Below are positions 35,893 through 48,854 of a stretch of DNA of 64,000 nt, in pieces. Below the pieces are notes generated by a model. It did not search any database, was not told where the DNA came from, and was given only the letters and a program-made list of their open reading frames with translations. The position numbers were made by a program, and so were the translations under genes. Each line of letters opens with the position of its first letter. Position 1 is the first letter of the stretch. The stretch spans positions 186,001 through 250,000 of the forward strand of contig JAHJWO010000054.1 of assembly GCA_018828145.1 (NCBI GenBank), read 5' to 3'. Source of the stretch: Alphaproteobacteria bacterium. Lineage in GTDB: Bacteria; Pseudomonadota; Alphaproteobacteria; Rhizobiales; Devosiaceae.

Positions 35893-35910
35893 ATCCCGAT
35901 GTAGCGGTGC

Positions 35911-35960
35911 CCCCTCTCCCCTCGTGGGAGAAGGGGCCCGGCGGGCGGATGAGGGGCGAG
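35911..35960. repeat. GC-rich palindromic intergenic repeat (CCCCTCTCCC family)
   Basis: CCCCTCTCCC (35911-35920) pairs with GGGAGAAGGGG (35926-35936) with a single bulge, followed by CCCGGCGGGCGGATGAGGGG. The same style as the element at 19359. Located between amn and the amn/eno terminator. Confidence 0.7.
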
Positions 35961-35970
35961 CGCAAAACAA

Positions 35971-35998
35971 AAAAGCCCGGCATCACTGCCGGGCTTTT
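35971..35998. terminator. Bidirectional terminator between amn and eno
   Basis: AAAAGCCCGGCA and TGCCGGGCTTTT form a 12-bp stem with loop TCAC. The T run on the plus side and the A run (T on the minus side) serve both convergent genes. Confidence 0.92.
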
Positions 35999-36015
35999 GA
36001 TTTAGTCCGCTGTCC

Positions 36016-37459
<1,444 letters not shown>

Positions 37460-37496
37460 CAACTTGCAGTCAGGTGGAGATCACGTTACGCCTGAC

Positions 37497-37516
37497 GCGT
37501 ATTAGCGCTAATGCGC
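37497..37516. promoter_or_regulatory. 20-bp dyad upstream of the glyoxalase-like gene
   Basis: GCGTATTAGC GCTAATGCGC: a central perfect 12-base palindrome (ATTAGCGCTAAT) with arms extending to 20 bases apart from one G-T pair. It ends 14 bases before the ATG at 37531, next to the ribosome site GGAGAG. Likely a repressor operator, or an RNA hairpin that affects initiation. Confidence 0.4.
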
Positions 37517-37530
37517 CTGGAGAGTTTGCA

Positions 37531-37962
37531 ATGCCCAAGCCGTTCATCAAGCAGGTCGCCCATACCTGTATCTTCGCTCACGATCTCGACAAGACCGAGG
37601 CCTTCTATCGGGACGTTCTGGGCATCCCCACGGCATTCACCTTCATGCGGGGCGAAGAGCGGATCGGCTACTATCTGGATTTCGGCGCACGCACCTTCGT
37701 CGAAGTCTTCCGCAAGGCGGATTCGAGCTTCGCCGAAACCAACCAGATCAATCATATCTGCCTGGAAACAGAGGACCTTGATGGCCTGCTCGCACACGTG
37801 CGCGCTCAGGGAGTTGAGATCACCGACAAGAAGCTTGGCGTGGATGGCACATGGCAGGCATGGACCAGTGACCCAAACGGGGTGAAGCTGGAAATATTCC
37901 AGTACACGCCAGAGAGCATGCAGTTCAAACCGCATGGGGGCATCTGCCAGGTCAACTGGTAG
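37531..37962 (+). CDS. VOC-family glyoxalase/dioxygenase-like protein
   Basis: 143 residues forming the paired beta-alpha-beta-beta-beta modules of the vicinal oxygen chelate fold. The four metal positions are filled: H11 (QVAHTC), E58 (FVEVFR), H75 (INHICLE) and E121 (VKLEIFQ), the His-Glu-His-Glu set of glyoxalase I, so a metal-dependent lactoylglutathione-lyase-like reaction is possible. The substrate is uncertain. Good ribosome site GGAGAG. Stops 3 bases short of the convergent epimerase gene. Confidence 0.85.
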   Translation: MPKPFIKQVAHTCIFAHDLDKTEAFYRDVLGIPTAFTFMRGEERIGYYLDFGARTFVEVFRKADSSFAETNQINHICLETEDLDGLLAHVRAQGVEITDKKLGVDGTWQAWTSDPNGVKLEIFQYTPESMQFKPHGGICQVNW

Positions 37963-37965
37963 CGG

Positions 37966-38928
37966 TCAGGCGGGCGATTGCACCTGGCCATCGCCGATGA
38001 GCCAGGTCACCGCCTCCTGGACGGCCTCCAGCGACGTATAGCGCGGCGCGTAGCCCAGCAGGCGCCGTGCCTTGTCGATGGAGCAGTTGGGCGAGCGCGC
38101 AACGTGTTCCCAGGTAGCCTTAGCCTCATCTGGGTTCTGACCCTTCGCCCATTCGGCATAGGCGGCAAAGGCAAGGTTGGGCTGGTGGCCAAACCAGCGA
38201 TACATGGCCTCGGCATAGCCGCGGAGCGTCAATGCGGCGTCAGACACAGCGTGAAACGCTTCCCCCAGCGCCGCATGGCGATTGTCGATGGCTCGGATAA
38301 CCAACTGGGCAATATCGTCAGCATGGACATGATGCACGGTCTCCATGCCGAAATTGGGGAGCGACAGGGTTTCATTGCGGGCAATCGCGCTGAACACGGC
38401 CGGATTGAAATGGCCGGCGGGATTGAGTGGCGCCCAGCCCGGACCGACGATATGACCAGGATGCAGGATGGTGACCGGAAAATTCTGCCGCCGGGCGCGC
38501 GTCAGCAGGTCAGTCTCAATGGCGGCCTTTTGCACGCCATAGTTGCCAAAGGGATATTTGGCAGCCGATTCCAACGTTGGCACGATCGCGGATGTACCAT
38601 GCGTCCAGATGGTGCCGATATGGATGAACTGGCTGACGCGTCCCTGCAGGGCGTCCACCAGTTGGCTATTGCTGGACTGCGTGAAACAGATGAGATCGAT
38701 GACGACGTCCGCCTCCAGCGCGGCGATGGCACTGCCGAACTGTCCCCGCGCCTCCTCTGCTTCGCGGTCCAGGACAACGGTCTTCACATGCCGCCAGACG
38801 GGGCTTTGCTGATAGGGCTTGGCGACACCGCGGCTGATGGCGGTGACGTCATGGCCGGCCATGACGAGGCGCGGAATGAGATAGGTGCCGATATGGCCGG
38901 TGGCTCCGATGACGACGACCTTACTCAT
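37966..38928 (-). CDS. NAD(P)-dependent epimerase/dehydratase-like SDR protein
   Basis: 320 residues of the extended short-chain dehydrogenase type. The Rossmann motif is GATGHIGTYLIP (residues 8-19). The catalytic YxxxK is YGVQKAA near residue 132, with the Ser/Thr partner in HIGTIWTHG. The C-terminal part (VHHVHADDIAQLVIRAI) binds the sugar or other substrate in relatives. The substrate is unknown. Its ATG overlaps the end of the DUF4169 reading frame (ATGA), so these two were evidently one operon. Confidence 0.8.
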   Translation of the reverse strand: MSKVVVIGATGHIGTYLIPRLVMAGHDVTAISRGVAKPYQQSPVWRHVKTVVLDREAEEARGQFGSAIAALEADVVIDLICFTQSSNSQLVDALQGRVSQFIHIGTIWTHGTSAIVPTLESAAKYPFGNYGVQKAAIETDLLTRARRQNFPVTILHPGHIVGPGWAPLNPAGHFNPAVFSAIARNETLSLPNFGMETVHHVHADDIAQLVIRAIDNRHAALGEAFHAVSDAALTLRGYAEAMYRWFGHQPNLAFAAYAEWAKGQNPDEAKATWEHVARSPNCSIDKARRLLGYAPRYTSLEAVQEAVTWLIGDGQVQSPA

Positions 38929-39119
38929 GGCTTGTCCTGATCCTTGTCGTCGCGCTGATGCCCGGCAATGCGCTTGTCGGCCAGCGCCTTTTCAGCGGCT
39001 GTCAGCTGCTTTTAAGCCTTGGTGCGACCAAAGCTGATGCGGTTCTGTTCGGCCTGCGCTTCCTTGGCCGAGCGGGCCTTCTGCTTGCGAACGGTCTTGA
39101 GGCTGATGATCTCGGCCAT
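38925..39119 (-). pseudogene. DUF4169 protein gene interrupted by a stop codon
   Basis: On the minus strand ATG 39119 opens MAEIISLKTVRKQKARSAKE, typical of the small lysine-rich DUF4169 proteins (about 60 residues). After 35 codons, at GRTKA, a TAA (39014-39012) stops the frame. In-frame sequence then continues KQLTAAEKALADKRIAGHQ to a TGA that overlaps the epimerase ATG. The family normally reads TKAEK here, so one base change (GAA to TAA) explains the stop. Either a recent nonsense mutation or a shortened 35-residue product. Confidence 0.75.
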
Positions 39120-39176
39120 GGGTGGCTCCAGCGGCTGGTTAGCCATGGCTAACACGGTACAAGTGCCACGGCCAAT

Positions 39177-39682
39177 TCACTTCGTCTGCGCATCGCGCTT
39201 GAGGCGAAGGTAGACGCTGTCGCACCATTCTTCGCCCAGCAGAAAGGTGCGCTCCGCCCTTCCGGTCTCGACAAAACCCAGCTTATGCAGGGTCTTCAGA
39301 GAGCCCCCATTGCGCGGGTCGACATCGGCCTTGAGTTCGGCCGCCTCCGTCACCGCGAAGATATGCTTGATGGCCGCCTGGGCGGCCTCGGTGGCGATCC
39401 CGCGGCCCCAGAATGCGGGGTGGATGATTAAACCGAAGTCGGGCAGACGCCCTGCCCCGACTTCGCCAATCAACCTGCCATCCAGCTCGATGGCAAAATG
39501 CTGACCACCAGACGCGAGCCGGGCGAGCATGCGCTCCAGCCAGGCCCGGGTCACTTCGCGATCCAGGTGCGGAAGCGTCGACCAGTAACGCATGGCTGAC
39601 GGGTCGGACATGATCTCGAAAAAGGCATCGAGATCATGGCGCGCGGGACGCCGGAGCAATAGACGCTCCGTGCGGATTTCCA

Positions 39683-39683
<1 letters not shown>
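39177..39683 (-). CDS. GNAT-family N-acetyltransferase (RimJ/RimL-like)
   Basis: 168 residues from ATG 39683, which overlaps the pyrG stop (ATGA). The opening MEIRTERLLLRRP is typical of the RimJ/RimL-like subgroup. The acetyl-CoA motif is HPAFWGRGIATEAAQAAIKHIF (about 88-110), followed by the VDPRNGGSLKTLHKLGFVETG segment. Likely acetylates a protein N-terminus or small molecule; target not known. Translationally coupled to pyrG. Confidence 0.88.
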
Positions 39684-41317
<1,634 letters not shown>

Positions 41318-41369
41318 TCACCTTAATCACATCAACGTCGATTCGTAGAGGCTGCGAACGCCCCCACAC

Positions 41370-41399
41370 AAAAAAGAAGAAGGGGATGTTTCCATCCCC
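41370..41399 (-). terminator. Terminator of secG
   Basis: On the minus strand GGGGATG, loop GAAA, CATCCCC, then TTCTTCTTTTTT. Strong rho-independent form, 25 bases beyond the secG stop and upstream of pyrG. Confidence 0.9.
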
Positions 41400-41423
41400 C
41401 TCTTTGTTTGCGCCTTGCGGCGG

Positions 41424-41930
41424 TCAGTTGGTCGCCGGAGCGACCGGTTCCTCGGCCGGCGCGGCCGCCGGGGCCTCGGGCACAGGCAGGTCGTTCGTCG
41501 CTGCGGGTGTCGTGGCCGCGGGCGCCGGTGCAGTGTCTTCGGTCACCGGATCGGTACCGGCAGGGGCAACCGGGTCGGTGGCGGGAACCGGCAGGTCGGA
41601 CGGCGTGCCGCTTTGCAGCGAGTTCAGTGCGTCGAGCACGCTGGTCGGCGCCGCACCGTCCTCGGTGGTCGTCGCGCGCTCGAGAATGCCCGACGTCGTA
41701 CGATCCAGTTCGGAAAGAATGGTCAACCCGATGGCCGTCGCAAAGAACAGCGTGGCCAGAATAGCCGTGGTACGGGTCAGCAGGTTGGCCGAGCCGCGCG
41801 CGGTCATGAAACCGCCGCCACCACCGCCACCGCCAATGCCCAGCGCGCCGCCCTCGGAGCGCTGCAGCAGGATTACCGCGATCAGCGCCAGGACGATCAG
41901 CAAATAGGCCACAATCAGGACGTTTGCCAT
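41424..41930 (-). CDS. secG: Preprotein translocase subunit SecG
   Basis: 168 residues, longer than the 110 of E. coli because of a Pro/Ala/Thr-rich C-terminal tail (about 85-168) that is common in alphaproteobacteria. Two membrane helices (about 3-23 and 55-77) flank the conserved loop LLQRSEGGALG and a run of eight glycines (GGGGGGGG), then FMTARGSANLLTRTTAILAT. Part of the SecYEG channel, aiding SecA-driven export. Usual neighbour of tpiA in proteobacteria, as here. Confidence 0.95.
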   Translation of the reverse strand: MANVLIVAYLLIVLALIAVILLQRSEGGALGIGGGGGGGGFMTARGSANLLTRTTAILATLFFATAIGLTILSELDRTTSGILERATTTEDGAAPTSVLDALNSLQSGTPSDLPVPATDPVAPAGTDPVTEDTAPAPAATTPAATNDLPVPEAPAAAPAEEPVAPATN

Positions 41931-42041
41931 TCTGTCTCAGTCTATTGGTCTGTCAAAAGATGCGGCGTCTTACACGCCCCGCGCCGCAAATGCCAGAGGC
42001 CGGGCGGAATTTCCGGCCAGCCTCCAAGCATTCATGATGCG

Positions 42042-42797
42042 CTATACCGCTGAGATAATGGTGTAGAAGTCCTTTGCCAAGAGGCTGGCACCACCGACTA
42101 GGCCGCCATTGACGTTTTCCACCTGGAGAATCTCACGCGCATTCTGCGGCTTGAGCGAACCACCATAGAGAATACGGACCCCAGCGCCCTTTTCGCCGAA
42201 CCGATCTGTGAGCTGGCGGCGGATCGAGCCATGCATCTGGGCAATGTCGTCATTGCTCGGCGTGCGGCCGGTGCCGATGGCCCAGATGGGCTCATAGGCG
42301 ACGATCACCTCATGTTGTTCGGCCGCATCGGGGATCGACCCCGCCAGCTGGTTCGCGACCACCGCCTCGGCATTTCCGGCGTCACGCTCCGCTTCGGTTT
42401 CGCCCACGCAGATGATCGGCTTGAGTCCGGCGCCGATCGCGGCCTCGGCCTTGGCGCGCACCTGATCGTCGGTTTCACCATAGGCAGCACGGCGTTCCGA
42501 ATGGCCGACAATGACATACTGCGCCCCGGCATCCGCCAGCATGCCCGCAGCAATATCACCGGTATGCGCACCCGATGCAGCTGCATGGCAGTCCTGGCCG
42601 CCCGCCAGAATCCCGGCGCTGGCGCCCTGCCGCGCGACCGCGGCAACGATGGTGGCCGGCGGACAGATCACCACGACGGCACGCGGCGCCTCACCGGTCG
42701 TGAGCATGCCTGCAAGCGCTGTCAATTCGTCCAGCGAGCCCCTCAGGCCGTTCATTTTCCAGTTCCCTGCGATCAGCGGCGTTATTGTCGTTGTCAC
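42042..42797 (-). CDS. tpiA: Triosephosphate isomerase
   Basis: 251 residues, TIM barrel. Interconverts dihydroxyacetone phosphate and glyceraldehyde 3-phosphate. Catalytic K14 (GNWKMNG), H99 (VGHSERR) and E169 ([11 protein letters not shown]) are in place, as is the phosphate-binding YGGSLKP and GGLVGGASL. It is 112 bases upstream of secG on the same strand and divergent from the PpiD-like foldase. Confidence 0.97.
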   Translation of the reverse strand: MTTTITPLIAGNWKMNGLRGSLDELTALAGMLTTGEAPRAVVVICPPATIVAAVARQGASAGILAGGQDCHAAASGAHTGDIAAGMLADAGAQYVIVGHSERRAAYGETDDQVRAKAEAAIGAGLKPIICVGETEAERDAGNAEAVVANQLAGSIPDAAEQHEVIVAYEPIWAIGTGRTPSNDDIAQMHGSIRRQLTDRFGEKGAGVRILYGGSLKPQNAREILQVENVNGGLVGGASLLAKDFYTIISAV

Positions 42798-42921
42798 TCT
42801 TTGCTCCTGCTGCCTCTTGCACCGTGGCTGGCTTTGCCCTAACCCCGGCTGTCAAAATGGATTACTAGTGCCCTCCCGCTGCTGCGGTAAAGCCTGGTGT
42901 TGCCTAAGTGGAACGTCTCAG

Positions 42922-44793
42922 ATGCTCGATAGTTTGCGTGTTTTTGCAAAATCCTGGCCCGGCAAGGTCATGGGTGCCTTCCTTCTGGTAGGCGTGGCAG
43001 GCTTCGGCATCAACAACGTTATCACCGATCTCGGTACCAATACCGTGGCGCGCGTGGGCGATGAGGAGATCAATTCCCGCGAGTTCCTCCGCGCTTACCA
43101 GAACCAGCTCAATGAGGTCGCCCAGCAGCTTGGCTCCTTCCCGACTGCCGAGGAAGCCGTCAATCTGGGCATTCCCTCCATGGTGCTGCAGAACCTGGCA
43201 CAGGACGCGGCGTTGAACCGGTTGGCCACAGGCTTCGGCCTTGGGGTGTCCGAGCAGAAGCTGAGCGACATGCTGCGCGCCGATCCGTCGTTCCACAATG
43301 CGCTGGGCACCTTCACGCCGGAAAACTTCAATCAGGTGCTGCAGATGAGCGGCCTCACCGAGGCCGAGTATTTCGAGGATCAGAGCGACGCCGCCCGGCG
43401 CCAGCAGTTGATCCTGAGCCTCTTTGGCGATACTGCGCTGCCCGAAACCGCGTCGGGCCTGATCAATCGCTATGTCGCCGACCAGCGCACCATCGACTAT
43501 TTCGCGCTGGGCGAGACCAATATCGAGACACCCGCCGCGCCGACCGAAGCCGAGCTCGCCGCCTATCTCGCCGAGCATCAGGCCGAGTTCCGTACGGTTG
43601 AGACCCGCAATGTGCAGATGCTGCGGCTCTCTGCCGCCGAGCTGGCCGCCACCAAGACAATATCTGAGGAAGCCATCGCCGCAGAATACGAGCGCACCAA
43701 GGCCAATTTGACCCGGGCGGAACGCCGTACCATCCAACAGGTCGTGCTGAATGCCGACCAGGTCGCCGCGTTCGAAGCCGGCTTGGCCGCGGGCACGCCC
43801 TTCGAGACCCTGGTCGCCGAGGCGGGCATCACGCCTACCGATCTGGGGACGCTGGCACAGGCCGATATCACGGATGCCAACCTTGCCACTGCCGCCTTCG
43901 GCCTGCAGCAGGGTGATTTTGCCCTGATCGATGGGGTTGCGGGCAAGCGCGCTGTACATGTTTCGGCCATCGAGGCCGGCGGCGTCCCCGCACTCGATGA
44001 CGTCCGCGAGCAGATTTCTCAGACCTTGGCGCTGGCCGAGGCTCGCAACGAGCTCGGTGATGTCCAGGATCAGATCGAGGAACTGCGCGCCGCCTTCCGG
44101 CCACTGACCGAGATCGCCGAGCGCTTCGGCCTGGACCTCTACGAAGCCGACGTAACCGCCGGTGGCGCCGAGCTGACCGTCATCCCCGACCTCGCGGCCG
44201 AGGACAGCCCGCGCGTCGCCCAGGCGATCTTCAAGGCGGAGGAAGGCGCTCTGACGGCCGCAGTCCCTCTCGCCGGAAACGGCAACCTGTGGTTCGATCT
44301 CAATACCATTGAGCCAGCCCGTGATCAGACGCTGGATGAAGTCCGCGACGCCGTGGCGGAGGCTCTCACTACCGAACGCACCAACAATGCCATTCTGGCG
44401 GCACAGGCCGACGCGGTCGCCCGCCTGGACAATGGTGAGGCCCTGGCCGACATCGCTGCTTCCTACAATGTCTTCCCGCAGATCAGCGCGCCCTTCACAC
44501 GCTTCGGCTCGGAAGACGGCACCATTGACGGCGCCGTGGCATCGGCCGCCTTTGCTGGTGACGAAAACCACCACGGTTCAGCCGTCAGCCAGGGTGGCGA
44601 ATTCATCGTCTTCCAGGTGACGGACCTGACCCCGGCAACCGGCCCGCTGGAAGAGGCAGCCAATGCCAGCCTCGAGAACGAAGCGCGCATCGGTCTCTAT
44701 GGCGACTTCGTCAGCGCCGTGCGGGACGATGCCGGCCTGCGCATCAACCAGCAGGCACTCAGCCAGGCGCTGGCACTCAATACCGGCCAGTAA
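42922..44793 (+). CDS. Membrane-anchored periplasmic foldase (PpiD/SurA_N type peptidyl-prolyl isomerase)
   Basis: 623 residues, start ATG 42922 (MLDSLRVFAKSWPGKVMG). One membrane anchor (about 15-35, MGAFLLVGVAGFGINNVI), a SurA_N-like chaperone domain (about 38-160, ARVGDEEINSREFLRAYQ), a parvulin-type region (about 250-370), and a C-terminal helical domain. The parvulin active site is poorly conserved, so chaperone activity may dominate. Helps outer-membrane and periplasmic proteins fold at the Sec exit. First gene of the run with trp genes; in Rhizobiales a ppiD-like gene usually precedes trpD/trpC. Confidence 0.88.
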   Translation: MLDSLRVFAKSWPGKVMGAFLLVGVAGFGINNVITDLGTNTVARVGDEEINSREFLRAYQNQLNEVAQQLGSFPTAEEAVNLGIPSMVLQNLAQDAALNRLATGFGLGVSEQKLSDMLRADPSFHNALGTFTPENFNQVLQMSGLTEAEYFEDQSDAARRQQLILSLFGDTALPETASGLINRYVADQRTIDYFALGETNIETPAAPTEAELAAYLAEHQAEFRTVETRNVQMLRLSAAELAATKTISEEAIAAEYERTKANLTRAERRTIQQVVLNADQVAAFEAGLAAGTPFETLVAEAGITPTDLGTLAQADITDANLATAAFGLQQGDFALIDGVAGKRAVHVSAIEAGGVPALDDVREQISQTLALAEARNELGDVQDQIEELRAAFRPLTEIAERFGLDLYEADVTAGGAELTVIPDLAAEDSPRVAQAIFKAEEGALTAAVPLAGNGNLWFDLNTIEPARDQTLDEVRDAVAEALTTERTNNAILAAQADAVARLDNGEALADIAASYNVFPQISAPFTRFGSEDGTIDGAVASAAFAGDENHHGSAVSQGGEFIVFQVTDLTPATGPLEEAANASLENEARIGLYGDFVSAVRDDAGLRINQQALSQALALNTGQ

Positions 44794-44832
44794 TTCACAA
44801 GCCGGACCAACCCCAAACTGGACACCACAGCG

Positions 44833-46341
44833 ATGGACGACGACTTCTATCAGCGCTTCCAAGATCAATATGATGCTGGAAAGTCGCAGATCGTCTGGCG
44901 TCGCATCGTCGCGGACCTCGAAACGCCGATCGGCACCTATCTCAAGCTCGCCGAGGGCCGCAAGAACACTTTCCTGCTCGAATCCGTGCAGGATGCGGCG
45001 GTGCGCGGGCGCTATTCCATTATCGGCACGCAGCCGGACGTGATCCTCAAGGTCGAGGCTGGCTCGGCGGCAATCAATCGCTCGGCGCAGATCGACGATG
45101 CCAGCTTCGAGCGCCTGCCCGACCTGCCGCTCGATGCGCTCCGCCACCTGGTCGCCGACAGCAAGATCGACGTGCCGCCCGGCCTGCCGCCGCAGTCCGC
45201 CGGCGTCTACGGCTATCTAGGCTACGAAATGGTCCGCTACATGGAAGTGCTGCCCGACAGCAATCCGGACCACCTGCAGACGCCCGAAGCTGTGCTGATG
45301 CGGCCATCGCTGCTGGCCATTTTCGATACGCTCAAGGATGAGCTCTACCTGACGGCGCCGGTCTATGTCCGGGCCGGTGTATCGGCTCGCCAGGCCTACG
45401 AGGCCGCCGAAGCGCGGATCGATGATGCCATCGGCCGCTTGGGACGCGCCATGCCGGCAACCCCAGCTTTGCCCGATCTCGAGAGCATCGCCATCGCCAG
45501 CAATACGTCGAAGGACGAGTATTTCGCGATGGTCGCCAAGGCCAAGGAATACATCACGGCCGGCGATATCTTTCAGGTGGTCCTGAGCCAAAGGTTCTCG
45601 GCCGATTTCACCCTGCCGCCCACCGCGCTCTATCGTGCGCTGCGCCGGACCAATCCCAGCCCTTACATGTATTTCCTCGATTTCGGCGGCTTTGCCGTGG
45701 CCGGATCGAGCCCGGAAATCCTCGTGCGGGTGCAGGATGGCGAAGTCACCATCCGCCCCATCGCCGGCACCCGCAAGCGCGGCTCGACCCCGACCCGCGA
45801 CCAGGAACTGGCGGCCGAACTGCTGGCCGACCCCAAGGAACTGGCCGAGCACCTGATGCTGCTCGATCTGGGTCGCAATGACGTGGGCCGCGTTGCCAAG
45901 ACCGGCACGGTCAAGGTGACAGACAAGTTCTTCCTCGAATACTATTCCCACGTCATGCACATCGTTTCCAATGTCGTGGGGCAGCTCGATCCCAAATACG
46001 ACTTCGTCGACGCGCTCTCGGCCGGTTTCCCGGCCGGCACGGTCTCCGGCGCCCCCAAGGTGCGGGCCATGGAGATCATCGACGAACTGGAGAAGTCCCG
46101 GCGCGGCATCTACGGCGGTTGCGTCGGCTATTTCGGTGCCGATGGCACCATGGACACCTGCATCGTGCTGCGCACCGCTATCCTCAAGGACGGCAAGCTC
46201 TACGTGCAGTCGGGCGCGGGTATCGTCGCCGACAGCGTGCCCGAGCTTGAGCAGATGGAATGCGAAAACAAGGCCCGCGCCCTTTTCAGCGCCGCCGAGG
46301 AAGCGCTACGCTATGCTGGCGAGGCAAGGATCGGGCAATGA
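44833..46341 (+). CDS. trpE: Anthranilate synthase component I
   Basis: 502 residues. Makes anthranilate from chorismate and ammonia. N-terminal Trp-feedback region includes [18 protein letters not shown] (the LLES inhibitor motif). Chorismate-binding domain (about 230-495): [36 protein letters not shown], and [26 protein letters not shown]. Not fused to TrpG, unlike the fused TrpEG of Rhizobium and relatives. No leader peptide or attenuator is visible in the 39 bases upstream. Confidence 0.96.
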   Translation: MDDDFYQRFQDQYDAGKSQIVWRRIVADLETPIGTYLKLAEGRKNTFLLESVQDAAVRGRYSIIGTQPDVILKVEAGSAAINRSAQIDDASFERLPDLPLDALRHLVADSKIDVPPGLPPQSAGVYGYLGYEMVRYMEVLPDSNPDHLQTPEAVLMRPSLLAIFDTLKDELYLTAPVYVRAGVSARQAYEAAEARIDDAIGRLGRAMPATPALPDLESIAIASNTSKDEYFAMVAKAKEYITAGDIFQVVLSQRFSADFTLPPTALYRALRRTNPSPYMYFLDFGGFAVAGSSPEILVRVQDGEVTIRPIAGTRKRGSTPTRDQELAAELLADPKELAEHLMLLDLGRNDVGRVAKTGTVKVTDKFFLEYYSHVMHIVSNVVGQLDPKYDFVDALSAGFPAGTVSGAPKVRAMEIIDELEKSRRGIYGGCVGYFGADGTMDTCIVLRTAILKDGKLYVQSGAGIVADSVPELEQMECENKARALFSAAEEALRYAGEARIGQ

Positions 46342-46426
46342 AGGCGCAGTCACTCATTCAACATCGATGGCGCAACGGGTTCTGAAGACCGAACCTGTTT
46401 CCCACAGCCGCGCTGGAGCCAGCCAC

Positions 46427-47026
46427 ATGACCCGCACGCTCGTCATCGATAACTACGACAGCTTCACCTACAACCTCGTCCATTTCCTGGGTGAGCTGGG
46501 CGCCGACATCACCGTCGTGCGCAACGACAAGATTACCCTCGATGAAGTCGCCGCCATGGCGCCCGAGGCTATCGTCCTCTCGCCGGGTCCCTGCACCCCC
46601 AACGAAGCCGGCATCTGCCTGGCACTGATTGACCGGTTCAAGAGCCAGATTCCGATCCTCGGGGTCTGCCTCGGCCACCAGGCCATCGGCCAGTCCATGG
46701 GCGGCGACGTGATCCGGGCGCCACACCTGGTCCACGGCAAAACCAGCAAGATCCACCACACCGGCAAGGGCCTGTTCCGCGGTCTCAACAACGATTTCGA
46801 AGCGACGCGCTATCACTCGCTCATCGTCAAGCTGGACACCCTGCCGGAGGCCCTGGAAGTTACCGCCACCACCGAGGACGGCCTTATCATGGGCATGCAG
46901 CACAAGAGCCTGCCTGTCCACGGCGTGCAGTTCCATCCCGAGAGCATTGCCAGCGAAAACGGCCACGCCCTGCTGCAGAACTTCCTGAACCTGGCCCGCG
47001 ACTTCAACCAGAAGAAGGCTGCATGA
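46427..47026 (+). CDS. trpG: Anthranilate synthase component II (glutamine amidotransferase)
   Basis: 199 residues. Provides ammonia from glutamine to TrpE. Class I amidotransferase with C81 ([11 protein letters not shown]), and His-Glu in VQFHPESI; begins [18 protein letters not shown]. May also serve as PabA for folate synthesis, as no other copy is in view. Its stop overlaps the trpD start (ATGA). Confidence 0.96.
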   Translation: MTRTLVIDNYDSFTYNLVHFLGELGADITVVRNDKITLDEVAAMAPEAIVLSPGPCTPNEAGICLALIDRFKSQIPILGVCLGHQAIGQSMGGDVIRAPHLVHGKTSKIHHTGKGLFRGLNNDFEATRYHSLIVKLDTLPEALEVTATTEDGLIMGMQHKSLPVHGVQFHPESIASENGHALLQNFLNLARDFNQKKAA

Positions 47027-48042
47027 TGGATCTCAAGGCAGCCCTCAACAAGATCGCCGACCGCAAGGACCTGACCGGCGAGGAGATGCGCGGCGTCATG
47101 CGCATCATCATGGCTGGCGAAGCCACACCCAGCCAGATCGGCGCCTTCCTCATGGGCATGCGCATCAAGGGCGAAACCGTTGGCGAGATCGCCGCGGCCG
47201 TCTCCATCCTGCGCGAGCAGATGGTGCCGGTAATTGCCCCAGAAGGCGCCATCGACATTGTCGGCACCGGTGGTGACGGCATCGGCAGCCTCAACATCTC
47301 GACCGCCACCGCCCTTGTGGTCGCAGGGGCCGGCGTGCCGGTCGCCAAGCATGGCAACAAGGCCTTGTCCTCCCGCTCAGGTGCCTCCCAGGTGCTCGAG
47401 GCACTGGGCGTCAAACTGGACCTGACACCGGAGCAGATCGGCACCACCATTGCCAAGGCTGGCATCGGCTTCATGTTCGCCCCCAGTCATCACCCCGCCA
47501 TGCGCCATGTCGGCCCGGCGCGCAGCGAAATGGGTGTGCGGACCCTGTTCAACCTGCTGGGACCACAATCCAACCCCGCGGGCGTGCGGCGCTATCTGCT
47601 TGGCGTCTATTCGCAGCAATGGGTGGAGCCTGTGGCTGCTGCCCTCCTGGCCAATCGGGCCATCAAGGCCTGGGTTGTCCACTCCAGCGAAGGCCTCGAC
47701 GAATTGTCGACCTCGGGCACCAATTTCGTGGCCCAGATCGCCGGTGGCGACCTGCGCAGCTTTGAACTTAACCCCGAGCAGGTCGGCCTCAAACTGACCG
47801 ACCCCAAGGACCTGCTGGGCGGGACGCCCGAGGAAAACGCCTTGGCAATCCAGGCCCTGCTTGAAGGCGCACCCGGTGCCTATCGGGACACCGTGCTGCT
47901 CAACGCTGGCGCCGCGCTGCTGGTGGCTGACAAGGTGGCAACAATTGAAGACGGCATTGCCATGGCCGCCCAGACGGTCGACAGCGGCAAGGCCAGAGAA
48001 ACCCTCGCCCGCCTCGTGGCGGTATCGAACGGACGAGATTGA
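47023..48042 (+). CDS. trpD: Anthranilate phosphoribosyltransferase
   Basis: 339 residues. Transfers the phosphoribosyl group from PRPP to anthranilate. Landmarks: [22 protein letters not shown] with the PRPP/anthranilate site, [56 protein letters not shown]. Start is the first of two tandem ATGs (47023 or 47026), overlapping the trpG stop. Overlaps trpC at its own stop (TGATG). Confidence 0.97.
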   Translation: MMDLKAALNKIADRKDLTGEEMRGVMRIIMAGEATPSQIGAFLMGMRIKGETVGEIAAAVSILREQMVPVIAPEGAIDIVGTGGDGIGSLNISTATALVVAGAGVPVAKHGNKALSSRSGASQVLEALGVKLDLTPEQIGTTIAKAGIGFMFAPSHHPAMRHVGPARSEMGVRTLFNLLGPQSNPAGVRRYLLGVYSQQWVEPVAAALLANRAIKAWVVHSSEGLDELSTSGTNFVAQIAGGDLRSFELNPEQVGLKLTDPKDLLGGTPEENALAIQALLEGAPGAYRDTVLLNAGAALLVADKVATIEDGIAMAAQTVDSGKARETLARLVAVSNGRD

Positions 48043-48854
48043 TGAGCGACATTCTCCAGCAGATCGAAGCCTATAAGCGCGAAGAGATCGCCGCGGCCAA
48101 ATCCATGCGGCCCTGGGCCGAGGTGGTGGCCCAGGCACATGACCAGCCCCCGACCCGCGGATTTCTTAATGCCATCAAGGCCAAGCGCAAACAGGGCAAA
48201 TACGCGCTGATTGCCGAGGTGAAGAAGGCCAGCCCGTCCAAGGGTCTGATCCGGCCCGACTTCGACCCCGCGGCGATCGCCCGCGCCTATGAGCAGGCCG
48301 GGGCCGCCTGCCTCTCCGTCCTCACCGACCGGCCGAGCTTTCAAGGCTCGCCGAGCTACCTGATCGAGGCCCGCGCCGCGACCCAGCTTCCCGTGCTCCG
48401 CAAGGATTTCCTGTTCGAAACCTACCAGGTGGCCGAAGCCCGCGCCTGGGGCGCCGACTGCATCCTGATCATTCTCGCCGCCGTGGGCGACGACGTAGCG
48501 CGCTACCTGCTCGACGCCGCCGAGGAATGGCGCATGGACGCTCTGGTGGAGGTGCATGACCAGCTCGAACTCGACCGGGCACTGGCCCTCGGCGCCGAAT
48601 TCATCGGCATCAACAACCGCAACCTGCGCACCTTCGAGACCACGCTCGAAACCTCGGTCAATCTGGCTGTCGGCGTACCGAAGAACACCCTGTTGGTGAG
48701 CGAAAGCGGCATCATGACCCACGAGCACGTCACCATGCTCGACCAGCGCGCCGGTATTGGCACCTTCCTCGTCGGCGAAAGCCTGATGCGTCAGGACGAT
48801 GTTGCCTCTGCAACCCGCGCCCTGCTGATGGGCGCCCCACAGGCCGTGCGGTGA
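48042..48854 (+). CDS. trpC: Indole-3-glycerol phosphate synthase
   Basis: 270 residues, TIM barrel without fused TrpF. Forms indole-3-glycerol phosphate from CdRP. Landmarks: [22 protein letters not shown] (active-site Glu and Lys), [38 protein letters not shown] and [11 protein letters not shown]. Its ATG overlaps the trpD stop and its stop overlaps the moaC ATG. Confidence 0.97.
   Translation: MSDILQQIEAYKREEIAAAKSMRPWAEVVAQAHDQPPTRGFLNAIKAKRKQGKYALIAEVKKASPSKGLIRPDFDPAAIARAYEQAGAACLSVLTDRPSFQGSPSYLIEARAATQLPVLRKDFLFETYQVAEARAWGADCILIILAAVGDDVARYLLDAAEEWRMDALVEVHDQLELDRALALGAEFIGINNRNLRTFETTLETSVNLAVGVPKNTLLVSESGIMTHEHVTMLDQRAGIGTFLVGESLMRQDDVASATRALLMGAPQAVR

Noticed and set aside
44794-44832. 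trp attenuator or leader peptide
   Set aside because: Only 39 bases separate trpE from the preceding gene, with no Trp-codon run or alternative hairpins.
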